Counted from the stretch's first letter, positions 16,216-24,977 are shown. The stretch is DNA of 42,004 nucleotides from Nostoc sp. UCD121 (GCF_014222285.1 NZ_JACKZS010000044.1:1-42004), one strand, 5' to 3'. Program-made: numbers and translations. The notes: generated by a model not told the origin, from the sequence alone.

Positions 16216-17598
16216 ATGGTTTTTCTATTACCTGGTGTTAAGTTTGATCTGGATCTGATTCAAAAGTACGATACTCGCGCACCTAGATACACTAGTTACC
16301 CGCCCGCTACAGAGTTAAGCGAAACATTCACTGAAACTGATTTTAAGGCCGCGATCGCAGCATCTAATCAACGCCAAACTCCTATGAGTTTATATTTCCA
16401 CATCCCCTTTTGCCAAAGCGCTTGCTACTTCTGCGGCTGCAACACAGTAATTTCCAACAACAAGAATATTGCTAAACCTTACGTCGAGTCTCTGGTTCAA
16501 GACATTAAAAACACCGCAGCTTTAATCGATCCAGACAGAAAAGTGCTGCAAATCCATTGGGGAGGTGGTACTCCTAATTACTTGGATCATCACCAAGTAG
16601 AATTTTTATGGAAAAACATCAATCGCTATTTCAACATCGATCCACAAGCAGAAATCTCAATTGAGATTAATCCCCGCTATATCGATAAAAACTACATTTT
16701 CTTTCTCAGAGAGATTGGGTTTAACCGCATTAGTTTCGGCATTCAGGATTTTAATAGCCAAGTTCAAGTAGCTGTAAATCGTGTTCAGCCAGAAAAAATG
16801 CTCTTTGATGTCATGAGTTGGGTGAAGGAAGCTAAGTTTGAGAGTGTGAATGTAGACCTAATTTATGGTTTACCCTATCAAACCCGCGAGACATTTCAAG
16901 AAACACTGAAAAAGACAATTGAGTTAGATCCTGACCGAATTGTTGTCTTTAACTTTGCGTATGTTCCCTGGCTCAAACCGACGCAAAAAAATATTCCTCA
17001 AGAAGCGCTACCAGCAGCCGAAGAAAAGTTAGATATTCTAAAAATGACTATTGAAGAATTGACGAGTAACCAATATTTATTTATTGGCATGGATCACTTT
17101 GCGAAAACTAATGACGAACTAGCGATCGCTCAACGCAATGGCACTCTCAAGCGTAATTTCCAGGGCTACACTACCCACGCAGAAACAGAATTGTTTGGCT
17201 TTGGTTCTACATCCATCAGTATGCTAGAAGATGCTTATGCTCAAAACCACAAGGAACTAAAAGATTATTATCAGACAATTGCATCAGGTAATTTACCTGT
17301 TAGCAAAGGTGTCAAGCTTAGTCAAAATGATATTATCAGAAGGGATGTAATCATGGGTATTATGTCTCACTTTCAGTTACACAAGCAAGATATTGAAAAT
17401 AAATATCAAATCAACTTTGATGAATATTTCTCTGAGGAGCTAGAGGCATTAAAACCACTAGAAGCTGATGGTCTGGTCAGTTTATCAAAAAATCAGATCC
17501 AGATTACAGATATTGGTCGATTACTAGTCAGAAATATTGCTGTTATATTTGATACCCACACAAAAATGCGAGAGACAAAATTCTCTCGTGCTATTTAA
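16216..17598 (+). CDS. hemN: Oxygen-independent coproporphyrinogen III oxidase
   Basis: A radical SAM enzyme that decarboxylates coproporphyrinogen III to protoporphyrinogen IX without oxygen. The iron-sulfur cluster motif is HIPFCQSACYFCGC (Cys66, 70 and 73 in this numbering); the SAM-binding GGGTPNYL follows. Other family signatures are EINPRYID, RISFGIQDF and NVDLIYGLPYQT, plus the C-terminal HemN domain with GFGSTSISM. ATG 16216 gives the usual N-terminus MVFLLPGVKFDLDLIQKYDT; the in-frame upstream extension to 16132 is repeat-derived. The length of 460 residues is typical. With heme oxygenase it forms what remains of the low-oxygen tetrapyrrole cluster. Confidence 0.95.
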   Translation: MVFLLPGVKFDLDLIQKYDTRAPRYTSYPPATELSETFTETDFKAAIAASNQRQTPMSLYFHIPFCQSACYFCGCNTVISNNKNIAKPYVESLVQDIKNTAALIDPDRKVLQIHWGGGTPNYLDHHQVEFLWKNINRYFNIDPQAEISIEINPRYIDKNYIFFLREIGFNRISFGIQDFNSQVQVAVNRVQPEKMLFDVMSWVKEAKFESVNVDLIYGLPYQTRETFQETLKKTIELDPDRIVVFNFAYVPWLKPTQKNIPQEALPAAEEKLDILKMTIEELTSNQYLFIGMDHFAKTNDELAIAQRNGTLKRNFQGYTTHAETELFGFGSTSISMLEDAYAQNHKELKDYYQTIASGNLPVSKGVKLSQNDIIRRDVIMGIMSHFQLHKQDIENKYQINFDEYFSEELEALKPLEADGLVSLSKNQIQITDIGRLLVRNIAVIFDTHTKMRETKFSRAI

Positions 17599-18106
17599 AA
17601 CAGCCGCAAATCATTGGCGAATTTTTGCAGCCTTTATATCCCTGATTTATTAAAGAAATTGGGGATCTAATTTTTCACTATACATTTAATTTTTAAATAA
17701 AAATGTCCAAAACCAAATTTATTAAATATCAAGTTTCCAATTTGATAGAAAAATATTTTTATACATCCCTAAAAAGTTAGATTATTTAATTATATCTCCA
17801 GATAGATATATCAAAATTTAGATTACCGATTTTTCTAATAAACCAAAAAATATGTTATTTTCAGCATCTTGTTATTTAACTAGTAAAGCTTAATAGAAGA
17901 ATATTAGAGATTTAATAATTAATTATTTATCTGCCTGCCAAAAATCGTTGAGTATTTTCATGCTATAAACGCCAAATTGCAATTCCCATCTAATTTGTAT
18001 GTAAACTTTTTGTCTAACTTTTGGATTTAGCATTTATCCCATCTGGTAGAAAGAATTGTGAACTAGAGTTGATAACTTAGATACAAGTGAGATTGTTGAG
18101 GCAGTT
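17599..18106. other. AT-rich intergenic region with one palindrome
   Basis: This 508-bp gap follows hemN. It contains the palindrome at 17638-17666, then long AT-rich sequence without a believable gene, RNA or clear operator. A purine-rich ribosome binding site (TTGAGGCAG) lies just before the next ATG. Confidence 0.6.
17638..17666 (+). repeat. Dispersed palindrome, possible hemN terminator
   Basis: ATCCCTGATTT...AAATTGGGGAT forms a hairpin with few mismatches around TATTAAAG, about 40 bases after the hemN stop. It belongs to the same family as 5183-5215 and 19466-19490. Confidence 0.5.
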
Positions 18107-18385
18107 ATGAGTATTATTGCTTGGGTAGTTTTAGGACTTTTGGCAGGTGCGATTGCTAAAGCCATTTATCCTGGCTATCAAGGTAGTGGAATTCTCTCCA
18201 CAATGATTTTAGGTATCATTGGTGCTTTTGTCGGTGGAAGTCTGTTTACCCTATTGCGAACAGGAACTCTGCAAATTACTGCGGCTGGCGCTGGTTTAAC
18301 TCTTCCTGGTATTTTAGTGGCTGTGCTTGGTGCAATTGTTGCTATTTATCTATGGGGATTAATCAGAAGAAGCAGCAATGCCTAA
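18107..18385 (+). CDS. GlsB/YeaQ/YmgE family small membrane protein
   Basis: The 92-residue protein is a short membrane protein of the transglycosylase-associated (GlsB/YeaQ/YmgE) family, often induced by general stress. Three hydrophobic helices are visible: ~3-20 (IIAWVVLGLLAGAIAK), ~30-50 (STMILGIIGAFVGGSLF) and ~65-87 (LPGILVAVLGAIVAIYLWGL). The signature GLLAGAIAKAIYPG and the Gly-rich second helix are typical. ATG 18107 has GAGG upstream. The Mn catalase follows 147 bp later on the same strand, so a shared stress role is plausible. The biochemical function of the family is not established. Confidence 0.9.
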   Translation: MSIIAWVVLGLLAGAIAKAIYPGYQGSGILSTMILGIIGAFVGGSLFTLLRTGTLQITAAGAGLTLPGILVAVLGAIVAIYLWGLIRRSSNA

Positions 18386-18532
18386 TCGCTGATTGGCAGT
18401 TATCAACACTGACAGGTCTTATAGTTTCCCAGGTTGAGAAGCTATCAAACATCAAATTAGCTCTCTCTGGAACAATCCTAAAAGACCATTCAATCCCTTC
18501 TGTAACATGATAATTTTTGGAAGTGTAAATCT

Positions 18533-19225
18533 ATGTTTTTTCACAAAAAAGAGCCTATTCATGCAGTTAACGTTACTGAACCAAACCCTCGTTTTGCTCA
18601 ATTACTTTTAGAGCAATTTGGCGGAGCGACTGGAGAACTTAGTGCAGCTTTACAATATTGGGTGCAATCATTCCATGTTGAAAATGCTGGTATTAAAGAT
18701 ATGCTCCAAGACATCGCAATCGAGGAATTCAGCCATTTAGAAATGGTTGGTAAACTGATTGAGGCTCATACCAAAAATGTGGATCAAACAGAGGCTTATA
18801 AGAGTACTCTCTTTGCAGTTCGAGGGATTGGGCCTCATTTTCTAGATAGTCAAGGTAATGCTTGGACTGCAAGTTACTTGAATGAAGGTGGAGATGTAGT
18901 CCGTGATTTAAGGGCTAATGTTGCAGCAGAAGCCGGCGCTCGTCAGACTTACGAAGAGTTAATTAAGTTGGCAACTGACAAAGGAACCCAAGAAACTTTA
19001 GTCCATCTGTTAACACGGGAAATTTCTCATACCCAGATGTTTATGAAAGCTCTAGATTCGCTGGGTAAGTTGACAGATCCGTTCTTTGGTAATATTAAGC
19101 CAGATGAAACTGTTGCTCTTTACTACAACCTATCTACAAACGGTAATGGTCAAGATGAACGTGGCCCTTGGAATTCTGAGCCAACATTCAAATACATTGC
19201 AAATCCCCTAGAAAGCCACTCTTAG
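18533..19225 (+). CDS. Manganese (non-heme) catalase
   Basis: The protein converts H2O2 to water and oxygen at a dinuclear manganese site in a ferritin-like four-helix bundle. All ligands expected from the Lactobacillus enzyme are in place: Glu35 (GATGELSAALQY), Glu65 and His68 (IEEFSHLEMV), Glu133 (AAEAGARQTYE) and His166 (REISHTQMF); the spacing between the last two equals that in the known enzyme. The 230-residue length matches the compact cyanobacterial form. ATG 18533 is preceded by GGAAG. No signal peptide, so cytoplasmic. Two hairpins lie downstream, so it is probably transcribed alone. It likely protects against peroxide, together with other catalases elsewhere in the genome. Confidence 0.93.
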   Translation: MFFHKKEPIHAVNVTEPNPRFAQLLLEQFGGATGELSAALQYWVQSFHVENAGIKDMLQDIAIEEFSHLEMVGKLIEAHTKNVDQTEAYKSTLFAVRGIGPHFLDSQGNAWTASYLNEGGDVVRDLRANVAAEAGARQTYEELIKLATDKGTQETLVHLLTREISHTQMFMKALDSLGKLTDPFFGNIKPDETVALYYNLSTNGNGQDERGPWNSEPTFKYIANPLESHS

Positions 19226-19347
19226 AAGTTTGTTGAAAAGTATTTACCTGTGATTTTGGGTACTTATTTATCTCCGCTAACCCTTCCCTTTTTTAGGCTA
19301 CAGGGTACACAGATGTCTCTACAAAACCAAAATGTAGTAGATCCTCC

Positions 19348-19374
19348 AAAATTCTCCTTAGAAAGGAGGATTTT
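19348..19374 (+). terminator. Putative terminator of the Mn catalase gene
   Basis: AAAATTCTCCTT pairs with AAGGAGGATTTT (one mismatch) around the loop AGA, followed shortly by a T-containing stretch. It lies about 120 bases after the catalase stop. Confidence 0.5.
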
Positions 19375-19465
19375 GAGAGGTTTTTGCCCCTAAAAAAGGG
19401 GGCATCTAAGCAAAAATCTTCACTGTTCCCTGTTTCCTCGACCGAAGGTTAGTAAACAATCATAC

Positions 19466-19490
19466 TCCCGACTTTTTAAAGAAGTGGGGA
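19466..19490. repeat. Dispersed palindrome
   Basis: TCCCGACTTT...GAAGTGGGGA forms a short hairpin and is the third, more degenerate member of the family seen at 5183-5215 and 17638-17666. Confidence 0.45.
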
Positions 19491-19668
19491 ATATTAGCTA
19501 CATATCTCTGCGTTACGAAGGATGGACTATATTGCACTCAAATTAAAATGGGTGTAAATCATAAGTCACACTGAAAAAGTCAGAGCGATCGCCTCTTCAA
19601 TATCTAGCCCGACGTTTCTGAATTCAGATTCAACTCAAAATTAAAACTAAAAATCAGGAGATTAATTT

Positions 19669-20409
19669 GTGATTGTCAACGCTACCCCAAATGGTTGGGA
19701 AGTCATTTACCATCGTGCCCATGCTTTATTAGCAGCTCAACTGGCGGGGCAATGGCGACGTAAAGATGCGCCAGTAAGATTATATGAAACCATCGCGGCA
19801 ATTTCTCATCACGATGATTTAGAGAAAGAGTGGGAAGAAGATATTCTGACTGAAGCCGGTGCGCCAAAGGACTTTATGCTGTCCTCAAATGCCGATGTAG
19901 ATGCTGGGGTACAGAAATTGGCAGATTTGGCAAAGAATGCCCTTTACCGTGGACGATGGGTAGCTTTATTAATTTCCATGCACATCAGCCGTCTAAATGA
20001 GGGAAGCCGGGGTAAGGGTTCCAAACTAGACAAACTTCTGGATGAGCAACTTCAAAACCAGCAACGTTGGCGCAAGGAACTGGGGATAAAAAAGGAGGAA
20101 GTTGATGCAGCTTATGCATTTATGCAGTGGTGCGATCGCCTTTCTCTGATCTTATGTCAGCAAGAATTACCTGACGATGAGCGGTTTTTAGAAATTAGCA
20201 AGGGCCCTGAAGGTGATCGCTATGACATCATGCAGCGCAGTGATAACTTGGTTGTTGTCAAACCCTGGCCCTTCGAAAACGATAAATTTACGGTCAACGT
20301 CGAAGCCTGCGACCTTTCCCAGGTAAAATTTGAGAGCAGTGCCCAACTAACTCAAGCGCTACAAGAAGCCCCCATCAAGGTACTTGAGTGGACATTCGTT
20401 AAGAGTTAG
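19669..20409 (+). CDS. DUF3891 family protein
   Basis: I recognise the DUF3891 family; no function is established. The start is GTG 19669 with CAGGAGA upstream. Near residue 46 the sequence AAISHHDDLEKEWEED contains a His-His-Asp-Asp cluster that resembles the metal site of HD-type hydrolases, and LLISMHISRLNEG supplies another His. This suggests a metal-dependent hydrolase, but it is only an inference. The C-terminal part is beta-rich (NLVVVKPWPFENDKFTVNVE). The protein is 246 residues and soluble. It is followed by a hairpin whose T run faces the minus strand (psaK side), so its own terminator is not obvious. Confidence 0.75.
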   Translation: MIVNATPNGWEVIYHRAHALLAAQLAGQWRRKDAPVRLYETIAAISHHDDLEKEWEEDILTEAGAPKDFMLSSNADVDAGVQKLADLAKNALYRGRWVALLISMHISRLNEGSRGKGSKLDKLLDEQLQNQQRWRKELGIKKEEVDAAYAFMQWCDRLSLILCQQELPDDERFLEISKGPEGDRYDIMQRSDNLVVVKPWPFENDKFTVNVEACDLSQVKFESSAQLTQALQEAPIKVLEWTFVKS

Positions 20410-20466
20410 TACAGATTAGAATTTAAGAGCAATTTACAAAATATTAGATAATTTATCTACAAAAAA

Positions 20467-20494
20467 GAGCCAGAGAATTAACACTCTCTGGCTC
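20467..20494 (-). terminator. Terminator hairpin, T run on the minus strand
   Basis: GAGCCAGAGA pairs with TCTCTGGCTC, a 10-bp perfect stem. On the minus strand it is followed by six T residues (the A run 20461-20466), the classic intrinsic terminator form. It would stop transcription arriving from psaK, about 240 bases past that gene's stop. Confidence 0.75.
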
Positions 20495-20548
20495 AATGCT
20501 GGAGACAAAAGAATCATCAAATAAAGGCTAACTTGGGCAAGAATGTGA

Positions 20549-20727
20549 AGAAGGCAGGAGGCAGAGGGCAGAAGGTTGCAATACAGTGTAGGTCGGAAGC
20601 CTACACTGTATTGCAGGACACCAAATCAGAGATTTTGGAGTGGGGCTTTAACCCTTACTCCCTCCGGTCGTGGCAGAGCGCAGGAAACAGTATTCCTTCT
20701 GCCTCCTGCCTTCTGCCCTCTGCCTTT
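20549..20727. repeat. Nested inverted-repeat element downstream of psaK
   Basis: A purine-rich repeat (GAAGGCAGGAGGCAGAGGGC at the left) faces a pyrimidine-rich near-complement (CCTTCTGCCTCCTGCC and following, at ~20695-20727). Inside it is a perfect 16-bp hairpin at 20577-20615: TGCAATACAGTGTAGG / CCTACACTGTATTGCA with a 7-base loop. No protein-coding function is apparent. Confidence 0.7.
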
Positions 20728-20731
20728 CTTG

Positions 20732-20992
20732 CTAAATTCTTCCTAGGTTATGCAGCCCTAAAACAGCGCCCACTCCCAAGATATGACCAAAGGCAGTGGT
20801 TGCTAAAAGGGCTGGTAAACCAAAACCACCAAAAAGATTAGCTGAGGGTAGTCCTGGCTCTGCATTGGGATATTTGATGGTCGATTTACCAAAGGCAATG
20901 GCAATGATATTAGCAATAATGATAATCAGTCCAACAGTTGGACTCCATTGCAGGGGTGTAGTTGCAGCAGCGAGTAAGGTTGAAGTAAACAC
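20732..20992 (-). CDS. psaK: Photosystem I reaction centre subunit X (PsaK)
   Basis: PsaK is a small thylakoid subunit at the edge of the photosystem I core that binds a few chlorophylls and helps couple antennae. The 86-residue product has two membrane helices, ~17-34 (PTVGLIIIIANIIAIAFG) and ~60-82 (PALLATTAFGHILGVGAVLG), joined by the conserved loop PNAEPGLPSANLFGGFGLP. The start is GTG 20992; CAGGAG lies 8 bases upstream on the minus strand (21001-21006). A minus-strand terminator lies at 20467-20494. It is separate from other photosystem genes, as is usual in cyanobacteria. The organism probably has further psaK copies, which the window cannot show. Confidence 0.95.
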   Translation of the reverse strand: MFTSTLLAAATTPLQWSPTVGLIIIIANIIAIAFGKSTIKYPNAEPGLPSANLFGGFGLPALLATTAFGHILGVGAVLGLHNLGRI

Positions 20993-21802
20993 CTGATTTG
21001 CTCCTGAAATTTATTAATGATTGAAAATATAATCTGAAACTTTTCGAAGCAAATTCAATAAAGTACCCGATTTTGCATCAATATTTAACAGTTATTATAA
21101 CTACTTAATATAACTTGAGTTCAACGCAGTCAGTTAATTGTGCTAGCTGCTTTTAAGTTCAATATCTGTCAGAAGTAAAGATTTTATTAGTTGTAAATTA
21201 TACCCAGGCATCAAGCGTCAAGGAGAATTAATAGAGGTTTATCTATAGTCAGCAAATGTTAATCCCACTTCTCAGGTTGTTAAAAAAACATATAGTATTG
21301 TCTGTGAGCTACTTAGCTACACTCATAAATATTGGTAAATTTTACATACACCCCAAAATTAAGACTGTACTTGACTTCAGGTCCAATTTTTTAGTTGGAT
21401 AGTTGTTTACAATTTCTCAGAAAAATTAAAAATCTTATTCCCTTGTGGGTGGGAGTTTTGGCGTGGTGAATATAACTTCTAACTCCTAATTTCTGCTGTC
21501 AATTTGTCAAATAAAGGTTAAGTATTTATTTAATTAATTTAGACAAGCATAAAAAAAGGTGAAAAACTATAACTTTTATCTATCAAAAGTATGAAATATG
21601 AGGTATAAATTTTCCTCTATCTAAAGAAATTAAATATAAATACTTAACTTAAAATTATACTTCTGGCAGAAGATGTAAAAAAATATTAGGTATATTAAAT
21701 TAAAATAAATATTAATCAAAGTTTCTCAACAATTCAAGCACGTGTGTTACACACGAACTTGAAAGAGCCTAGAGCTTTGTTAAAATCAGCAACACACAAA
21801 CT
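20993..21802. other. Long AT-rich divergent region (psaK and glycosyltransferase promoters)
   Basis: About 810 bp without a believable gene. It must hold the promoters of psaK (minus) and the sucrose-phosphate-synthase-like gene (plus). A 15-base palindrome CGTGTGTTACACACG lies at 21741-21755, about 47 bases before the plus-strand start. I could not identify an RNA gene or a known operator. Confidence 0.55.
21741..21755. promoter_or_regulatory. Palindrome upstream of the glycosyltransferase gene
   Basis: CGTGTGT and ACACACG are perfect inverted repeats around one T. The position, close before the start codon, fits an operator or a leader hairpin. The binding factor is unknown. Confidence 0.35.
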
Positions 21803-23071
21803 ATGAACTCTACCACCGAAAAACGTATCGCCTTGATTTCCGTCCACGGAGATCCGGCGATTGAAATAGGGAAAGAAGAAGCTGGGGGACAAAATGTTTA
21901 TGTGCGCCAAGTGGGTGAAGCACTAGCGCAGCTGGGATGGCAAGTTGATATGTTTACCCGCAAAGCAAGTCTAGAGCAAGACTTGATTGTTGAACATGGG
22001 GACAATTGTCGAACTATTCGTTTAAAAGCTGGGCCCCTTGAGTTTGTGCCGCGAGATGAAATTTTTGAATATTTGCCAGAATTTGTGGATAATTTCCTCA
22101 AATTTCAGGTAAAAAATGAGATTAAATACGAGTTAGTTCACACTAACTATTGGCTCTCTAGTTGGGTGGGGATGGAGTTAAAGAAAATCCAACAGAGTAA
22201 ACAAGTTCACACCTACCACTCATTAGGAGCCGTCAAATACAATACGATAGAAAATATCCCTCTGATTGCCAGTCAGCGATTAGCAGTAGAAAAACAGGTA
22301 TTGGAAACAGCAGAGCGAATTGTGGCGACAAGTCCGCAAGAACAGGAACACATGCGATCGCTAGTTTCCACTGAAGGCAATATCGATATCATTCCCTGCG
22401 GTACAGATATTCAGCGCTTTGGTTCCATTGGGCGAGAAGCAGCCAGGGCTGAACTGGAAATTGCCAAAGATGCCAAAGTTGTATTATATGTAGGGCGTTT
22501 TGACCAACGCAAAGGTATAGAAACCTTGGTGCGTGCAGTTAACGAGTCTGAACTACGCGATTCTAATAATCTCAAGCTAATTATTGGCGGTGGTAGTACT
22601 CCAGGTAACAGCGACGGCATTGAGCGCGATCGCATTGAGCAAATCGTCCACGAATTAGGAATCAGTGATTTGACCATCTTTGCTGGTCGTCTCAGTCAAG
22701 ATATTTTACCAACTTATTACGCAGCTGCCGATGTCTGCGTTGTTCCTAGTCACTACGAACCCTTTGGACTCGTAGCGATCGAAGCGATGGCAAGTGGTAC
22801 GCCGGTTGTGGCTAGTGATGTTGGTGGACTTCAGTTTACTGTAGTTAATGAACAAACTGGTTTATTAGCACCACCACAAGATGTAGGTGCTTTTGCGTCT
22901 GCTATTGACCGAATTCTCTTTAATCCAGAGTGGCGAGACGAATTGGGTAAAGCTGGCAGAAAGCGTACTGAAAGCAAATTTAGTTGGCATGGTGTCGCAA
23001 CTCAGTTGAGTGAACTTTACATCCAATTGTTGGAACCATCAGCAAAAAAACCTGCATTGGTTGCTAAATAG
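21803..23071 (+). CDS. GT4 glycosyltransferase, sucrose-phosphate-synthase-like
   Basis: The protein has the two-Rossmann GT-B fold of family GT4. The N-terminal half begins with the sucrose-synthase/SPS-like signature HGDPAIEIGKEEAGGQNVYV and VDMFTRK. The C-terminal half has the NDP-sugar site VLYVGRFDQRKGIETL and the motif EPFGLVAIEAMASGTPVVAS (EX7E). At 422 residues it fits the minimal cyanobacterial sucrose-phosphate synthases that lack a phosphatase domain, and from memory it closely resembles the Anabaena enzyme. That enzyme makes sucrose-6-phosphate from UDP/ADP-glucose and fructose-6-phosphate, for salt tolerance and carbon export to heterocysts. It could be another GT4 enzyme. No good ribosome binding site before ATG 21803; a strong terminator follows. 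Confidence 0.8.
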   Translation: MNSTTEKRIALISVHGDPAIEIGKEEAGGQNVYVRQVGEALAQLGWQVDMFTRKASLEQDLIVEHGDNCRTIRLKAGPLEFVPRDEIFEYLPEFVDNFLKFQVKNEIKYELVHTNYWLSSWVGMELKKIQQSKQVHTYHSLGAVKYNTIENIPLIASQRLAVEKQVLETAERIVATSPQEQEHMRSLVSTEGNIDIIPCGTDIQRFGSIGREAARAELEIAKDAKVVLYVGRFDQRKGIETLVRAVNESELRDSNNLKLIIGGGSTPGNSDGIERDRIEQIVHELGISDLTIFAGRLSQDILPTYYAAADVCVVPSHYEPFGLVAIEAMASGTPVVASDVGGLQFTVVNEQTGLLAPPQDVGAFASAIDRILFNPEWRDELGKAGRKRTESKFSWHGVATQLSELYIQLLEPSAKKPALVAK

Positions 23072-23126
23072 GGTTCAAGCAACTTAATACACTCGAATAA
23101 AATCATTTTACACAACCGATAAATTC

Positions 23127-23164
23127 TGTAGAGAGACGCAAAATTTTGCGTCTCTACATTTTTT
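23127..23164 (+). terminator. Intrinsic terminator after the glycosyltransferase gene
   Basis: GAGACGCAAAA pairs perfectly with TTTTGCGTCTC, extended by TGTA/TACA across a two-base bulge, and is followed by a T run (23159-23164). This ends the transcript before rqcH. Confidence 0.85.
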
Positions 23165-23249
23165 CCGAGATCATATTTATGCCTACATTAATATCAATAT
23201 TAGAGATGATGGAAGTATACTGAGCATCGACCTTTGAACGCGAACGGCT

Positions 23250-24977
23250 ATGCAACCAGTTGATTTCACTACCCTTACAGCTACTTGTAGCGAGATACGC
23301 GCTAACTGGCTGCCCTCGCGGACAGAACAGGTTTATCAGCGCGATCGCTATACTATTGCCATAGCATTACGCACTCTGAAACAGCGTGATTGGCTACAGA
23401 TTTCTTGGCATCCCCAAGCTGCACATATTTGTATTGGCGATCCGCCACCGCGATCGCCAGATACCTTTACCTTTAGCCAACAACTGATACACCAATTGGG
23501 TGGTTTGGCATTGGTGGGTATTGAAGCGATCGCACCTTGGGAGCGTGTTATCGATTTACAATTTGCCCGTCGTCCCGGAGAAAGCGCCCTGTATCATGTC
23601 TATGCAGAAATTATGGGCAAATATAGCAACGTTATTCTCACCGACGCTAGCAATATAATTATCACCGCAGCCCATCAAGTCAGCCAGCAACAATCTAGTG
23701 TCCGTCCCATCCAAACCGGACAACCTTATGAAACACCACCAAAACTGACTGGAACTGTCCCCAGTTTGAGCGAATCCCAAGAACGTTGGCAAGAACGGGT
23801 AAGTTTAGTACCAGGAGCAATCAAGCGGCAATTACTGAAAAGTTATAGTGGTTTGAGTGCAGCGTTGTTGGAGTTAATGCTGTTAGAAGCAAATATCGCA
23901 CCAGAAACATCTACCGATACTCTCAACCCCGACGACTGGCGAAGGTTGTTTGAGCGTTGGCAAGAATGGCTGCAAGCTTTGGATTCCAAGAAATTTCAAC
24001 CCGCTTGGACAAAAGATGGTTACACCGTAATGGGTTGGGGTGTAGTGGAAAAAGTCAAAGATATCCAGGAGTTGCTCAACCGTTACTATAGTAACCAAAT
24101 TGACCAACAGTTATTTTCTCAATTGCGCCATCAGTTGAGTCAGAAATTAAATAATATTCTGGTGAAATTACGCAACAAGGCTCAAACCTTTAAGACGCGC
24201 TTGCAGCAATCAGATCAAGCTGATGAGTATCGACAAAAAGCTGATTTATTGATGGCTCATCTGCAAAACTGGCAACCAGGGATGAAAGAAATTATCCTTG
24301 CTGATTTTGATACAAATTTGCCAGTAGCGATCGCTCTCCAGCCAGATAAAAATGCTGTCCAAAATGCTCAAAGTCTTTACAAACAGCACCAAAAGCTGAA
24401 ACGCGCTCGTGCTGCCGTGGAACCCCTACTATTAGAAGTGCAGACAGAAATTGAGTATTTAGAACAAGTAGAAGCTGCGATCGCTCAGATAGACATTTAC
24501 AAAACATCAGAAGATTTACGAGCTTTAGAAGAAATCCGTGAAGAGTTGATTGGGCAAAAGTATCTAGAAGATCCAGAATATCGCAGTCGCAGTGCAAATG
24601 AACCTCCTAGCACTAACTTTCATCGTTACCTTACCCCCAGTGGCTTTGAAGTATTAATCGGCCGCAATAATCGCCAAAATGACCAATTAACCTTTCGTGT
24701 AGCTGGGGATTATGACTTATGGTTCCACGCTCAAGAAATCCCAGGGAGTCATCTGCTACTACGTCTAGAACCCGGCGCTGTGGCAGAAGAAGCTGATTTG
24801 CAATTTGTCGCTAATCTTGCTGCTTACTACAGTCGCGCCCGTCAGAGTGAGCAAGTGGCAGTAGTTTACACCCAGCCAAAACACGTTTACAAACCCAAAG
24901 GAGCAAAACCGGGAATTGCAATTTACAAGCAGGAGAGCATCCTTTGGGGAAAACCACAAATAGTCATTAGTCACTAG
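23250..24977 (+). CDS. rqcH: Ribosome quality-control protein RqcH (NFACT family)
   Basis: RqcH/Rqc2 binds stalled 50S subunits with peptidyl-tRNA and recruits tRNA-Ala to add C-terminal alanine tails. The NFACT-N domain covers ~1-200 (MQPVDFTTLTATCSEI, ARRPGESALYHVYAEIMGKYSNVIL; the conserved GKYSN is present). A helical, coiled-coil middle part spans ~275-440 (KLRNKAQTFKTRL, LEQVEAAIAQIDIYKTSEDL). The NFACT-R (DUF814) domain lies at ~455-575 with the signature DYDLWFHAQEIPGSHLLLR. At 575 residues it has normal length. Older annotation calls such proteins fibronectin-binding; a cytoplasmic ribosomal role is better supported for the family. It has its own promoter region after the upstream terminator. 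Confidence 0.9.
   Translation: MQPVDFTTLTATCSEIRANWLPSRTEQVYQRDRYTIAIALRTLKQRDWLQISWHPQAAHICIGDPPPRSPDTFTFSQQLIHQLGGLALVGIEAIAPWERVIDLQFARRPGESALYHVYAEIMGKYSNVILTDASNIIITAAHQVSQQQSSVRPIQTGQPYETPPKLTGTVPSLSESQERWQERVSLVPGAIKRQLLKSYSGLSAALLELMLLEANIAPETSTDTLNPDDWRRLFERWQEWLQALDSKKFQPAWTKDGYTVMGWGVVEKVKDIQELLNRYYSNQIDQQLFSQLRHQLSQKLNNILVKLRNKAQTFKTRLQQSDQADEYRQKADLLMAHLQNWQPGMKEIILADFDTNLPVAIALQPDKNAVQNAQSLYKQHQKLKRARAAVEPLLLEVQTEIEYLEQVEAAIAQIDIYKTSEDLRALEEIREELIGQKYLEDPEYRSRSANEPPSTNFHRYLTPSGFEVLIGRNNRQNDQLTFRVAGDYDLWFHAQEIPGSHLLLRLEPGAVAEEADLQFVANLAAYYSRARQSEQVAVVYTQPKHVYKPKGAKPGIAIYKQESILWGKPQIVISH

Larger units (their letters stand above)
19226..19668. other. Intergenic region with two hairpins
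   Basis: The 443-bp gap holds a hairpin at 19348-19374 and a dispersed palindrome at 19466-19490. Just before the next start (GTG 19669) lies a good ribosome binding site, CAGGAGA at 19656-19662. No other gene is seen. Confidence 0.6.

Noticed and set aside
20533..20841. 102-residue plus-strand ORF
   Set aside because: It runs across the repeat element and antisense to psaK; its sequence has no protein-like character.
24292..24597. Antisense ORFs within rqcH and similar shadows in topA, znuBC and other genes
   Set aside because: They lie wholly inside well-supported genes on the opposite strand and show no independent signals.
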